DNA of 64,000 bases, from positions 188,001 to 252,000 of the forward strand of contig JAIXUD010000010.1 in the NCBI GenBank assembly GCA_027483645.1. Reading direction: 5' to 3'. Made by a program: the position numbers and the translations under genes. How positions within the stretch are numbered: the stretch's first letter is position 1; the number at the start of each line of letters is the position of its first letter. The notes under the pieces were generated by a model. It did not search any database. It was not told the DNA's origin and saw nothing but the letters and a program-made list of their open reading frames with translations. This stretch comes from Sphingobacteriales bacterium (GTDB lineage Bacteria; Bacteroidota; Bacteroidia; Chitinophagales; CAIOSU01). Shown one piece after another: positions 42,277-51,357 of the stretch.

Positions 42277-43236
42277 TCAAGGAGCAGGCAACAATACTTT
42301 GTCAATAGCGTGAATTACGCCATTGGTTGCCTGTACGTCGGTGGCAACAATGTTGGTCACACGACCGCTGCCATCAGTGATTTTGGCACCGCCAGTCAAA
42401 CCAATGGTGAAGGTACCGCTAGCCAACGGCGTTACTATTTGGCCTTCGGTTAATGAACCTGCCAATACGTTGCCATTTGCTACGTGGTAATTTAATACAG
42501 CTTCCAATGTTGAAGTTGGGATGCTATCCAAAGAAGTTGCACCTAGTTCAACCAACAAAGAATCAAATGCAGCGTTTGTTGGTGCAAATACAGTGAAAGG
42601 GCCAGTACCTGACAATACTGTAGGGTAGTTAGTGGTCAAACCTGGACGAGTCAAAGCCGCTACCAAGGTGCTGAAGTTAGGGTCAGCCAAAGCAAATGTA
42701 GGTATTACTGGCAAGCCAATAACAGCATTAACTTTATGCACCACACCGTTGCTTGCTTCTAGGTTGGCAGCAGTTACAGTCGATCCACCGTTCAAGGTTA
42801 CACCGCCAGTGGTGCTTACATACAATTTTAGCGCGCTGGTAGTAGTACCATAAGTAGCCAAAGTGCTCAAATAGCCAGTAGTAAGGGCAGTACTTGGCAA
42901 CTCTTGGGCTATTACGTGGTTAAGCAATACTTGGGTCAACAATGCTGTTGGCACGTCATCCAAAGTTGCAAAACCATTTGCAGAAAGGAAAGCGGCAAAT
43001 GCAGCATTGGTAGGTGCAAACACAGTAAAGGTACCTTCGGCAGTTAATTCGTCTACCAAACCAGCTTTGGTAACGGCAGCTACCAAAGAAGTAAGGCTAG
43101 TATCGCTTTGTGCAAGCTCTACAAGGTTAAGGGCTTTGGGGGTATTATCATCATCATCGTCATCTTTGTCGCATGATACAAAGGCGATAGATGTTGCCAA
43201 AAACAACATCATAAGTAGTGGGATTCGATTGAACAT
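42277..43236 (-). CDS. Lipoprotein with two fasciclin domains
   Basis: A 319-residue surface lipoprotein. The signal MFNRIPLLMMLFLATSIAFVSC has a lipobox Cys and is followed by an acidic linker DKDDDDDDNTP. Two fasciclin (FAS1) domains follow: LNLVELAQSDTSLTSLVAAV with GTFTVFAPTNAAFAAFL, and FALADPNFSTLVAALTRPG with GPFTVFAPTNAAFDSLL, each ending in a VVHKVNAVI- or VIHAIDKVL-type strand. FAS1 domains usually mediate adhesion. The gene has its own terminator and stands alone. Confidence 0.92.
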   Translation of the reverse strand: MFNRIPLLMMLFLATSIAFVSCDKDDDDDDNTPKALNLVELAQSDTSLTSLVAAVTKAGLVDELTAEGTFTVFAPTNAAFAAFLSANGFATLDDVPTALLTQVLLNHVIAQELPSTALTTGYLSTLATYGTTTSALKLYVSTTGGVTLNGGSTVTAANLEASNGVVHKVNAVIGLPVIPTFALADPNFSTLVAALTRPGLTTNYPTVLSGTGPFTVFAPTNAAFDSLLVELGATSLDSIPTSTLEAVLNYHVANGNVLAGSLTEGQIVTPLASGTFTIGLTGGAKITDGSGRVTNIVATDVQATNGVIHAIDKVLLPAP

Positions 43237-43451
43237 TGTTAAAGTGGTTTTTTGAGTTAAGAATACAGCAATAACATCGCTGTTTTAATTTTGTTTAAAG
43301 AAATCGTAAAAAGATAACAGAAAAGTTAAAGTGTACCATTAGAAGCATTGCGTAATAAGGCAATGTGGTAAAAATTTGCAGGTTGTTGTTATCAGTAACT
43401 CCTTAATTATCGGCAATGCCATCAGGTAAGCCACTTTACAAAATCACCACA

Positions 43452-45611
43452 TTAAGATACCTTTCTATATTTCAACCGAATAGAATTACCAATCACCACC
43501 ACATCTGAGAAGGCCATGGCCAAGGCAGCCACCATGGGGTTAAGTAGGCCAGCCATAGCAATAGGGATGGCCACTAGGTTATAGGCAAATGCCCAAAACA
43601 GGTTTTGCTTAATGGTGATAACGGTTGCCTTACTTACTTTGATGGCTTCGGTAAGGTAAGAGAGGTTGCCATTCAGCAAAATAACCTGAGAACTATCAAT
43701 GGCCACCTCGGTAGCATTGCTAAGCGATATACCTATGGTTGCCTTGGCCAGTGCCGGGGCATCGTTTATTCCGTCGCCAACCATAGCGGTAGGCAATTCT
43801 TTACTTAGCTGGCTGATGATTTCTAGCTTTTCTTCTGGCTTGCGTTCGGCATAAAAGGCATCCATACCCAGGGTAGTGGCTACTTGGTAGCACTTTTCGT
43901 ACCGGTCGCCGCTGAGCAGCACCGTGCGAATGCCGTTGTTTTGCAAGTAACTAATAGTAGCCTTTGCCTCTAGTTTTATCTCGTCTTGCAATTCTATGGC
44001 AGCAAGGAGCTCGTGGTTCTTTAGGATATAGACATCAAAATGGTTATCAGTAGTCAGGTTCCTTGCCAATTGAAAAGAGCCAGATTCGTACACGTTGCCA
44101 TCCTCATCAAAGCCACGCATGCCGCTGCCTTTAATCTCTTCAGTTCGATTAAATGGTATTTCAGCCGCGCCCTTAAACTCCTTCACCAAAGATTTTGCGA
44201 TGGGGTGCGACGATTTTTGCTCTAGGCTTACCAAGATGCTAACCGCTTCGGCTTCGGTTCCTTTAAACAGTTTTACCTGTTTTACTTTGAAATGCCCAGT
44301 GGTAAGTGTGCCCGTTTTATCAAAAACTACCTGCTTCACCCCAGCCAGCTGTTCTACCGTTTTGCCTCCTTTTATAAGTATTCCCGCGCGGGTTACCCTG
44401 CCCACGCCCACCATAATGGCGGTTGGGGTAGCCAACCCCATGGCACAAGGGCAAGCAATGGCCAGTACCGCTACACTACGCAGCACCGAACCTGTTAAAT
44501 CAACACCTAAAACATAATAAGCCAGTAAGAATGCGGAAACGGCCAAGATAATTACCACTGGCACAAATACAGCACTCACGCGATCGGCCAGGCGCTGTAT
44601 ATCGGGCTTGTTTTGCTGTGCGATTTTTACCAACTCAATAATCTGCGCTAGGTAGGTTGACTCGCCCACAGCCTCTACTTGTACCTTAATACTGCCATTG
44701 GCTAGCAAGGTACCGCCGATAACCTTCTGGTCTTTCTTACGCTCCACTGGTAAGCTCTCACCTGTCACTAGCGATTCATCAATAGTGGCATACCCCCAGA
44801 TTATTTTCCCATCAAAAGGAATTTTGTCGCCTGTGTTTACTTGTAGCACATCGCCTCGGCGGATGTTGGAAGATGGTACTTCATCCACTTGGTCTTGGCC
44901 ACTAATGTCCATCCGTACCTTTTTGGCTATGGGCACTTGCAGTTTGCTCAATTCCCGGATGGCGGTGGTGGTTTGCTGCACGCTGCGGTGCTCTATAAGG
45001 TTACCCAATAGCACAAGGGTAATAATGGTAGCCGCGGTTTCGAAGAAAAGGTAATTAGGCCCAAGCTGCATAATAGCCCCAGCTAAGCTATACCCAAATG
45101 CGGCGCTAGAGCCTAGCGTAATAAGCACATCCATATTCGGCACACCCGTGCGAAGGGACGCAAGGGCGCTGCGCCCAAAGTGCCAAAGGCCTACCAGCAT
45201 TACCGGCGTGCTTAGTGCCAGTTGCACCCATGGGTTCATTAATACCGGGTGGTGCCAAAACATGTGCAGTAGCAACGGGATGGTAAATACGGCACAGAAC
45301 ATCAGCTTGCGCTCTAGCGTAAACCCTTTAGCGGGGCTATTGCTGTGGCTATGGCCGTGTTCATCTACCGTTGGTGGCTTTACTACTTGAAACCCCAGTC
45401 GCTCAATACCAGCTTCAATATCGGGCATCTTTACCGTTTCACTCTTCTTAAACCGAACCTCGCTGGTGGCAAAGTTTACAGATACGTTTTCCAGCCCCTG
45501 CTTCTCCAAAAACCTAGAAATGCCCAGCGCGCAGTTGGTACAGGTCATCCCTTCAACTTGCAGCTTTATGTTTTTATCTATTTCGGCAGATTCAGGCATG
45601 TTTATAAACAC
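43452..45611 (-). CDS. Copper-type heavy-metal P-type ATPase
   Basis: A 719-residue P1B ATPase that exports Cu(I) or a similar soft metal from the cytoplasm. The N-terminal metal-binding domain has GMTCTNC (Cys24 and Cys27). A His-rich linker DEHGHSHSN lies near residue 83. Transmembrane CPC is at 387-389 (AIACPCAMGLATPT), the phosphorylated Asp in DKTGT at 431-435, SSHPIAKS in the nucleotide domain and GDGINDAPAL in the hinge. YNLVAIPIAMAG near the C-terminus fits the CopA group. Met5 (45599) is an alternative start. The divergent neighbour encodes a tiny His-rich lipoprotein, suggesting a joint metal function. Confidence 0.93.
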   Translation of the reverse strand: MFINMPESAEIDKNIKLQVEGMTCTNCALGISRFLEKQGLENVSVNFATSEVRFKKSETVKMPDIEAGIERLGFQVVKPPTVDEHGHSHSNSPAKGFTLERKLMFCAVFTIPLLLHMFWHHPVLMNPWVQLALSTPVMLVGLWHFGRSALASLRTGVPNMDVLITLGSSAAFGYSLAGAIMQLGPNYLFFETAATIITLVLLGNLIEHRSVQQTTTAIRELSKLQVPIAKKVRMDISGQDQVDEVPSSNIRRGDVLQVNTGDKIPFDGKIIWGYATIDESLVTGESLPVERKKDQKVIGGTLLANGSIKVQVEAVGESTYLAQIIELVKIAQQNKPDIQRLADRVSAVFVPVVIILAVSAFLLAYYVLGVDLTGSVLRSVAVLAIACPCAMGLATPTAIMVGVGRVTRAGILIKGGKTVEQLAGVKQVVFDKTGTLTTGHFKVKQVKLFKGTEAEAVSILVSLEQKSSHPIAKSLVKEFKGAAEIPFNRTEEIKGSGMRGFDEDGNVYESGSFQLARNLTTDNHFDVYILKNHELLAAIELQDEIKLEAKATISYLQNNGIRTVLLSGDRYEKCYQVATTLGMDAFYAERKPEEKLEIISQLSKELPTAMVGDGINDAPALAKATIGISLSNATEVAIDSSQVILLNGNLSYLTEAIKVSKATVITIKQNLFWAFAYNLVAIPIAMAGLLNPMVAALAMAFSDVVVIGNSIRLKYRKVS

Positions 45612-45631
45612 TTTTGCGTATACTGAGCTAT

Positions 45632-45639
45632 CAAATTTA
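45632..45639 (-). promoter_or_regulatory. Probable -7 element of the P-type ATPase gene
   Basis: On the minus strand TAAATTTG matches TAnnTTTG exactly. The predicted leader is very short, about 14 bases. Confidence 0.4.
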
Positions 45640-45692
45640 CCAAAAAATGCTAGCTTTAGGGCTTCTGTTTAATCACGAAAACAAATCACACC

Positions 45693-45848
45693 ATGAGAAA
45701 ATTCAGACTAATGCTAGTTGTTTTGATGGTTGCAGGTATGTATTCATGTAATGATGCCGCAACTACCGAAGGCACAGAAACCGCTACACCGGTTGACAGC
45801 ACGCACACCCACACTGATGGTGAAAGCCACGAAGGCCACAACCATTAA
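45693..45848 (+). CDS. Tiny His-rich lipoprotein, 51 residues
   Basis: MRKFRLMLVVLMVAGMYSC is a lipoprotein signal with the lipobox Cys at 19. The mature part is about 32 residues and ends in a His-rich tail, THTHTDGESHEGHNH. Short length hides it from usual gene finders. It is divergent from the copper-type ATPase gene and is followed by its own strong terminator, then by another lipoprotein gene. A periplasmic copper- or zinc-binding role is likely from composition and neighbourhood but is inferred. Confidence 0.75.
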   Translation: MRKFRLMLVVLMVAGMYSCNDAATTEGTETATPVDSTHTHTDGESHEGHNH

Positions 45849-45856
45849 CAGAGTAC

Positions 45857-45895
45857 CCGCAGGGTGCCGGCAAGGCACCCTGCGGCAATTTTCAT
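45857..45895 (+). terminator. Terminator of the His-rich lipoprotein gene
   Basis: A 12-bp perfect stem (CCGCAGGGTGCC / GGCACCCTGCGG), a 5-base loop and a T-rich tail. Confidence 0.85.
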
Positions 45896-45928
45896 TCGAA
45901 TTCAATTTAACCCAATTATAAGAGTACT

Positions 45929-46780
45929 ATGAGAAACTGGAAACTATTGCTAGCAGCTATTTGCATAGCAGCCTTTTACTCCTGCAACACGAGCGGTGAA
46001 GGCACTGATGGTGTAAACACCACCGATACCCTGAAGGTGGACATTACCCCTAAAGAAGAAGAACACAAATCGGGAAAGGTAATTGCCGAAAAGAACGGAT
46101 TGAAACTGACCGCAGTGGAAGGTTCGCCAGATTTTCCGCTAGCTGGTTTGAAAATTAACAGCCCTAAGGATGTATCGAAGTTGAAGGCTGGCAAGAATAT
46201 CTTTAACTACGAAGTGACAAACTATGAGCTTGGTGCCCAAACCGGCAGCGACCATGCCGCACACTGTGCCAATAGCGCCCAAGGCCAGCATATTCACCTA
46301 ATATTAAACAATGAACCTTACACGGCCCACTACGAAACCCAATTTGAGCAAGACTTGAAAGATGGCCATTACGTAGCACTGTCGTTTTTGTCACGCTCTT
46401 ACCATGAGAGCATTAAGAATGGCACAGCCCATCAATTGATTCAGTTTACCGTTGGCAACGCTCAGGTAAAGGGTTTGGATTTGACTAAGCCAATCATGTT
46501 TTACAGCCGCCCGAAAGGCGAATACAAAGGCCCCAAAGAAACGGACCGCGTATTGCTGGACTTCTTTTTGGCGAACGTAGACCTTGGCGACAACGGCTAC
46601 AAAGTACGTGCAACCATCAACGGTACCGATTTCTTGTTTACCAAATGGGAGCCTGTATTTATTGAAGGTTTGCCGCTTGGCGATGTAACCATTAAGCTGG
46701 AATTACTTGATAAGGATAACAACTTGGTAAATGCGCCATACAACCCAGTGGAGCGCACCGTGAAGTTGTTGGCAGAATAA
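45929..46780 (+). CDS. Lipoprotein of unknown function, 283 residues
   Basis: The signal MRNWKLLLAAICIAAFYSC carries a lipobox Cys. The mature protein has a beta-rich look and a His/Cys-containing segment (GSDHAAHCANSAQGQHIHLILN, about 107-128), followed by SFLSRSYHESIKNG. Similar proteins in Bacteroidota are, from memory, sometimes labelled phosphopeptide-binding, but I see no FHA-type motif and do not adopt that name. Position next to a His-rich lipoprotein and a copper-type ATPase makes metal handling possible. A terminator follows. Confidence 0.75.
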   Translation: MRNWKLLLAAICIAAFYSCNTSGEGTDGVNTTDTLKVDITPKEEEHKSGKVIAEKNGLKLTAVEGSPDFPLAGLKINSPKDVSKLKAGKNIFNYEVTNYELGAQTGSDHAAHCANSAQGQHIHLILNNEPYTAHYETQFEQDLKDGHYVALSFLSRSYHESIKNGTAHQLIQFTVGNAQVKGLDLTKPIMFYSRPKGEYKGPKETDRVLLDFFLANVDLGDNGYKVRATINGTDFLFTKWEPVFIEGLPLGDVTIKLELLDKDNNLVNAPYNPVERTVKLLAE

Positions 46781-46806
46781 GGTCAATGAGTTTTAGGAGA
46801 TACATG

Positions 46807-46837
46807 AAAGCCCGGCGCGTGAGTGCTGGGCTTTTTT
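46807..46837 (+). terminator. Terminator of the lipoprotein gene
   Basis: Stem AAGCCCGGC / GCTGGGCTT (one G-T pair), 8-base loop and a run of T. Confidence 0.85.
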
Positions 46838-47006
46838 ATGATACTAAGCCATACTTTAATTGTCATCTTTTAGCCAAACCGCCAGATGCAAGCAAGTGGA
46901 AAGTAAGTGATATAAAAGTAATACTCGCTTCGAAATGGCAGGCAAATTGTGTATATTTAGTCAACAATTCCACCATCTTATCGTTATCACCATTAACGTA
47001 CACGAT

Positions 47007-48239
47007 ATGCCACACATAGCCCGACTGATAATCTTTGCACTTGCCCTTACCTTCCATCAATCGCTATGGGCGCAGCCGCCGAGCAGGGGTAGGGCTACCG
47101 AGTTGATCATTGCCGGTGATAATGCCTTGCAAGTGCTCGACTTAGAGATGGCCATTGAGTACTATTCATCCGCTATTAGTCTTGACCCTAGCTTTGCAGA
47201 TGCATATATGAAGCGGGCAAATGCCTATTCCATTGCTGGTAGGGGAGTGGAAGCACAAGCCGATTACAATAGAGCCATCAACATCAATCCTTACATTGAT
47301 TACTTATACGATACGCGGGCAAAGATCAAGATTTTGGTAGCTGATTTTAAAGGGAAGCTAGTGGATATTGAGAACTTTGATGGAGGCCCTGCCGACATTA
47401 CGCAAGATTACCTGTTGCTGCAAATGAGGAGCAATTTCCCCATGCAGCTGTCGCAATTGGATAGTTTAATAGCGGTTGACCCTACCAAATCGCAGCAATT
47501 TGCTATTAGAGCACTGTTGCGTTGGGAAGGCGATGATATAAATGGCGCACTATCAGATGCCAACCAAGCCTTGGAGCTAAACCCTACCAATGCATTTGCC
47601 CATAATGTACTAGGTTTGCTGCAATTGGGCAATTACGATTACGAAGCTGCTTTAGCTTCGTTTGAAGCTGCCCTTAAAATTGATGACCGTTATCCGGCCG
47701 CTTACTTAAATAGGGGAAGGGCACACAACTTAATGGGCAACCCATTGATAGGATTAAAAGATATGGACCGCGCCATTGAGTTGGATAGCAGCTTTGCCTT
47801 GGCATATTTAAGCCGTGCCACAGTGCAAAAGGGCTTAGGAAATGCTAGTGCCGCCATTTCCGACTTTGATAAGGTTATTGCCATGCACCCTGATTTTGCA
47901 GATGCGTATTTTTCCCGTGGCTTTGCACGTAAAATGCTGGGGGATTATGGCGGTGCTATTAGGGATTATGACCAGACTATATTGTTGAACCCTAACGAAC
48001 CAAGCTCTTACAATAATCGCGGTATTTTGAGGGTATTGGCCGATGATTATGCTGGGGCAAAGAAGGATTTTCGCATGGCTATTAGCATCGAGCCTGATTA
48101 TCCTGCTGCATATCACAACCTGGGAATGTCTTTAATCATGAACCACTCCCGCACCGAGGGGTGCGAATATTTGCAAACCAGCATGAACAGTGGTTTTATG
48201 AACGCAAGTGAAGAGTACAAGTATTTTTGTACTCAATAG
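47007..48239 (+). CDS. Exported TPR-repeat protein
   Basis: A 410-residue protein. The frame opens earlier, but MPHIARLIIFALALTFHQSL gives a clean signal peptide ending WAQ and is taken as the start. The remainder is a series of tetratricopeptide repeats, for example AMEIYYSSAISLDPSFADAYMKRANAYSIAG-like at the N-terminus and DYDQTILLNPNEPSSYNNRGILRVLADDYAGAKKDF near the C-terminus. It probably acts as a periplasmic or surface scaffold for protein contacts. No operon partner is evident. Confidence 0.85.
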   Translation: MPHIARLIIFALALTFHQSLWAQPPSRGRATELIIAGDNALQVLDLEMAIEYYSSAISLDPSFADAYMKRANAYSIAGRGVEAQADYNRAININPYIDYLYDTRAKIKILVADFKGKLVDIENFDGGPADITQDYLLLQMRSNFPMQLSQLDSLIAVDPTKSQQFAIRALLRWEGDDINGALSDANQALELNPTNAFAHNVLGLLQLGNYDYEAALASFEAALKIDDRYPAAYLNRGRAHNLMGNPLIGLKDMDRAIELDSSFALAYLSRATVQKGLGNASAAISDFDKVIAMHPDFADAYFSRGFARKMLGDYGGAIRDYDQTILLNPNEPSSYNNRGILRVLADDYAGAKKDFRMAISIEPDYPAAYHNLGMSLIMNHSRTEGCEYLQTSMNSGFMNASEEYKYFCTQ

Positions 48240-48699
48240 TTGAATATTTTTTTCAACATCATACAACCATTTCCTGCTTTATGTCGTTTAGTTACTATAT
48301 GCTTTGACCATTCTTTTTTCCTGATACTGCTACCTACATAAGCGGGATAAAGAAATAGCTTACATTGTTTGACCAACTAACGTAACATGACCCATGGACC
48401 AGTTATTTATTACCGTTTTACAGACCGCAGGCTTGGTGGTAGCAGCATGTATAGTTACTGATTATGCAATAATCCGTGTGGTGCGCTATCGCAATATGAA
48501 GCAGGTAGACCGCATGCACTCTTAATTTGTTGGGTAGGCGTAAAGCCTCTTTATCGTTTCTAAGAAAATACTTGTGCTTTATCGTTTAGTGCCAATAGAT
48601 ATTTGCGGTTATTGGGCTATTTCTGGATGTGCTTAAACCTTCAATGCACCTAGGTGTTATCCATTGCTAAGCTAACCCACTTTTATATTGACATAATTC
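48240..48699. other. 460-bp intergenic region with one possible small gene
   Basis: It contains a short open frame at 48394-48525. I see no terminator-grade hairpin, repeat or promoter consensus in the rest. Confidence 0.5.
48394..48525 (+). CDS. Possible small membrane peptide, 43 residues
   Basis: MDQLFITVLQTAGLVVAACI continues as VTDYAIIRVVRYRNMKQVDR. It has one hydrophobic helix followed by a basic tail, the shape of a small inner-membrane peptide. The ATG is preceded by another out-of-frame ATG. Evidence is limited to the coherent amphipathic composition and its position in an otherwise empty 460-bp spacer, so this is a candidate only. Confidence 0.35.
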   Translation: MDQLFITVLQTAGLVVAACIVTDYAIIRVVRYRNMKQVDRMHS

Positions 48700-50007
48700 A
48701 TGCGCCCATCTATCTCTATCCTTTGGTTTCGTCGCGATTTGAGGCTCGATGACAATGCCGCCCTGCATCATGCCTTACAAAGCGACCATCTGGTGTTGCC
48801 CATATTTATATTCGATACCGCGATACTAGATGCCCTGCCCCGCAACGATGCCCGAGTTGAGTTTTTACACCAAACCCTTGCCAATATCAACCAGCAATTG
48901 AAAGCCAAGGGTACTATGCTTGTGGTAAAGCATGGCAAGCCAATTGAGGTGTGGAAGCAATTGCTAGAAGAGTATGATGTAAAGGCACTCTATGCCAACC
49001 GCGATTATGAGCCTTATGCCAGAGAGCGTGATAAGGCTGTATTTGAAATGCTTGAGGCAAAAGGCATCCCCTTTAAAAGCTACAAAGACCACGTAATATT
49101 TGAGAAAAACGAGGTAGTTAAAGATAATGGTGAGCCTTATGTAGTTTATACCCCCTATAGCAAGCTGTGGTTAGCAAAGTTAACAGATAAGGATTTGGAG
49201 AGTTACCCCTCGGGGCTCGCATCTAGCAACTACTACCAAACGGCTTGGCAAGAGCCAATATCCTTGGCGCAATTGGGCTTTAAACCTTCTGGCCTCGCCT
49301 TCCCAGGTACTACGGTTACCGATGGGCTGTTGGCCAAATATCAAGACAAGCGCAATTTCCCTGCTGAGCCAGGCACCTCGCAGCTTGGGCTGCACTTTCG
49401 GTTTGGCACGGTAAGTATAAGGGAGAAAGCCCGACAAGCGAAAGCCAATAGCGCCACCTACCTGAATGAATTGATTTGGCGGGAGTTTTACCAAACCATA
49501 CTTTGGCACTACCCGAGGGTGGTGAAGGAGGCTTTCCGCAAAGAGTATGACCGCATAGAGTGGCGCAACAACGAGCAGGAGTTTGAGCGCTGGTGCCAAG
49601 GCCAAACCGGCTACCCGCTGGTGGATGCTGGTTTGCGAGAGCTAAATGCTACGGGCTATATGCACAACCGGGTGCGCATGGTGGTGGCCAGTTTCCTTAC
49701 CAAGCATTTGCTTATTGATTGGCGCTGGGGCGAGGCTTACTTTGCCGAAAAGCTTTTGGACTTCGACCTAGCCAGCAACAACGGGGGCTGGCAATGGGCG
49801 GCAGGTACAGGTGTTGATGCCGCACCTTACTTTAGGGTATTCAACCCAACATTGCAACAAGAGAAGTTTGACCCTAATGGAAAGTATGTGCGCAAGTGGG
49901 TACCTGAAGTGAATAGCCCTAGCTATCCTAAACCGATGGTGGAACATGCCCTAGCACGGGATAGGGCCTTAACTACGTACAAAAAGGCGCTGAATGGTAC
50001 CTCTTAA
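48700..50007 (+). CDS. phrB: Deoxyribodipyrimidine photolyase (CPD class I)
   Basis: A 435-residue photolyase that repairs cyclobutane pyrimidine dimers with blue light. The N-terminal alpha/beta domain starts SILWFRRDLRLDDNAALHHAL. The FAD domain contains LNELIWREFYQTILWHYP, GYPLVDAGLRELNATGYMHNRVRM and WRWGEAYFAEKLLDFDLASNNGGWQWAAGTG, with the electron-transfer Trp residues and the FAD-contact Asn. Cryptochromes are less likely at this length, and the conserved repair residues look intact. The gene is convergent with the M28 peptidase gene, and the stop codons overlap by 4 bases. Confidence 0.93.
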   Translation: MRPSISILWFRRDLRLDDNAALHHALQSDHLVLPIFIFDTAILDALPRNDARVEFLHQTLANINQQLKAKGTMLVVKHGKPIEVWKQLLEEYDVKALYANRDYEPYARERDKAVFEMLEAKGIPFKSYKDHVIFEKNEVVKDNGEPYVVYTPYSKLWLAKLTDKDLESYPSGLASSNYYQTAWQEPISLAQLGFKPSGLAFPGTTVTDGLLAKYQDKRNFPAEPGTSQLGLHFRFGTVSIREKARQAKANSATYLNELIWREFYQTILWHYPRVVKEAFRKEYDRIEWRNNEQEFERWCQGQTGYPLVDAGLRELNATGYMHNRVRMVVASFLTKHLLIDWRWGEAYFAEKLLDFDLASNNGGWQWAAGTGVDAAPYFRVFNPTLQQEKFDPNGKYVRKWVPEVNSPSYPKPMVEHALARDRALTTYKKALNGTS

Positions 50008-51167
50008 GCTTTATATTTCCCGGTGTCACAACCTTCTATAAAGTTTACCAATACGGTCTTTAGGCTCTCTAACCCTTCTGGGTCAAGGTTTTCTAGCTTA
50101 TCCAAGCGGGTATGGTAGCAAGGGTCGAATTGCGTTGAGTCCATACCGATAATACTTACCGCAGGCAGCCCCTGCATACCAAAACTGCTGCCATCAGTGG
50201 CGCCCACGCTTAGGTTGATGTGCTTTACAGGTACTCCGCTATCAGCAAATGCTTGGTTCAAGGCAGCTACCACTGTTTTGCCGTAGCGCACACGGGTGTT
50301 TATCTCGCTGGTAATGATACTTAGGTGCTGCTTATCCTTTATAGTATCCACGTTTACCAGCAATGCCTTTTCTTTCAAGAGCTGCTGGCGGTTTTGGCGG
50401 GCATAGGCGGTGCTGCCGCGCAGTCCGCACTCCTCACTGCCAAAGCTAACCAAGCGCAGGCGGGTATTTTTTAAGCGGCTTTTGCCAGCCTCGCCATTAC
50501 CGAATACCTTGGCCATCTCTATAGCCAGCGCTACCCCAGTAAGGTTGTCTATTGCACCGTCTACTACCTGCTTGCCATGCATGGCATACATGCTAAAGGT
50601 TGCTGGCGAAAGCACAGCCAATACTATCAAAACAATATCGGCCCAAGCCACGCCAGTGAGCCACAGTATCAGCAGCACTGGCCCCTGTAGCACATACAGT
50701 GCGCCAGCTAGTATAGTAAGCATACCGCCAAAATTCTTCAAATGATACCACCACTGAAACTCGCGCACGCTATCAATATGCCCTGCTACTATTATGGTTT
50801 GTGTTACTTCGCCTTGGGGCTCCAAAGTGGCATGTACGTTGGATGATTCCATTTGAGGGAAAAGGAAATCGATCCAATTGCGATAGGTGAGAAAGTGCCC
50901 GAAAAACAAAATGCCATTAACAAAAGCCAACACCGTAGCGGCTGGCAATGAAAACCAATACAGCCCCAAGCTCACAAAAAAGATGACGGTGAAGATTTTA
51001 AGGGCTAGAAACTTTGCGGTAAGGGCAGCTTTAAATGGCTGCAACTCGGCAACCGCCCCCAGCGATTGGAAGTGCTCTTTTACAAATGCCTGTGCCGCAG
51101 CTTCTTCTTTGCTGCCAGCTAACCTACCGCCAAAGCGGCTTATTACCGTTTCGATAAATAACATCAT
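50004..51167 (-). CDS. Membrane-bound M28 family metallopeptidase
   Basis: About 387 residues from the double Met at 51164-51167; an in-frame Met at 51179 would add four residues. Zinc ligands are visible: His-x-Asp in VAGHIDSVREF, Asp in GAIDNLTGVA, Glu-Glu in GSEECGLRGS, Asp in LLVNVDTIKDK and the final His in CYHTRLDKLENL. Hydrophobic helices occur near 45-80 (LKIFTVIFFVSLGLYWF, TVLAFVNGILFFGHF) and around 140-190, so the enzyme is probably membrane anchored. M28 members are aminopeptidases; the substrate is unknown. The 3' end overlaps the photolyase stop. Confidence 0.88.
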   Translation of the reverse strand: MMLFIETVISRFGGRLAGSKEEAAAQAFVKEHFQSLGAVAELQPFKAALTAKFLALKIFTVIFFVSLGLYWFSLPAATVLAFVNGILFFGHFLTYRNWIDFLFPQMESSNVHATLEPQGEVTQTIIVAGHIDSVREFQWWYHLKNFGGMLTILAGALYVLQGPVLLILWLTGVAWADIVLIVLAVLSPATFSMYAMHGKQVVDGAIDNLTGVALAIEMAKVFGNGEAGKSRLKNTRLRLVSFGSEECGLRGSTAYARQNRQQLLKEKALLVNVDTIKDKQHLSIITSEINTRVRYGKTVVAALNQAFADSGVPVKHINLSVGATDGSSFGMQGLPAVSIIGMDSTQFDPCYHTRLDKLENLDPEGLESLKTVLVNFIEGCDTGKYKA

Positions 51168-51195
51168 AACTAGACACAAGATAAGGAGGAGATGA

Positions 51196-51230
51196 GAAAT
51201 AGGAAATAGGAAATAGGAAATAGGAAATAG
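51196..51230 (+). repeat. Perfect period-7 array (GAAATAG x5)
   Basis: Five exact copies of GAAATAG, preceded by AGACACA, AGATAAG at 51172-51185, just upstream of the M28 peptidase start. Confidence 0.85.
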
Positions 51231-51284
51231 GTATGCCTTAACGATAATATAATTTCTAGTTCCTCCAACCTAATTCCTTAATTA

Positions 51285-51326
51285 CAAGAAACACCGAAGG
51301 CACCCTGTTGTGGATGCCTTCGGTGT
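51285..51326 (-). terminator. Terminator of the small T9SS protein gene
   Basis: A 12-bp perfect stem (ACACCGAAGGCA / TGCCTTCGGTGT), 12-base loop; on the minus strand a TTTCTTG tail follows. Confidence 0.75.
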
Positions 51327-51357
51327 GTGGAGTGAAAAACTATTCGGTGTATTGTTA

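Noticed and set aside
46786-47019. 77-codon frame after the lipoprotein gene
   Set aside because: It contains the terminator hairpin and part of the next gene's leader.
51196-51230. CRISPR array
   Set aside because: Units are 7 bases without spacers.
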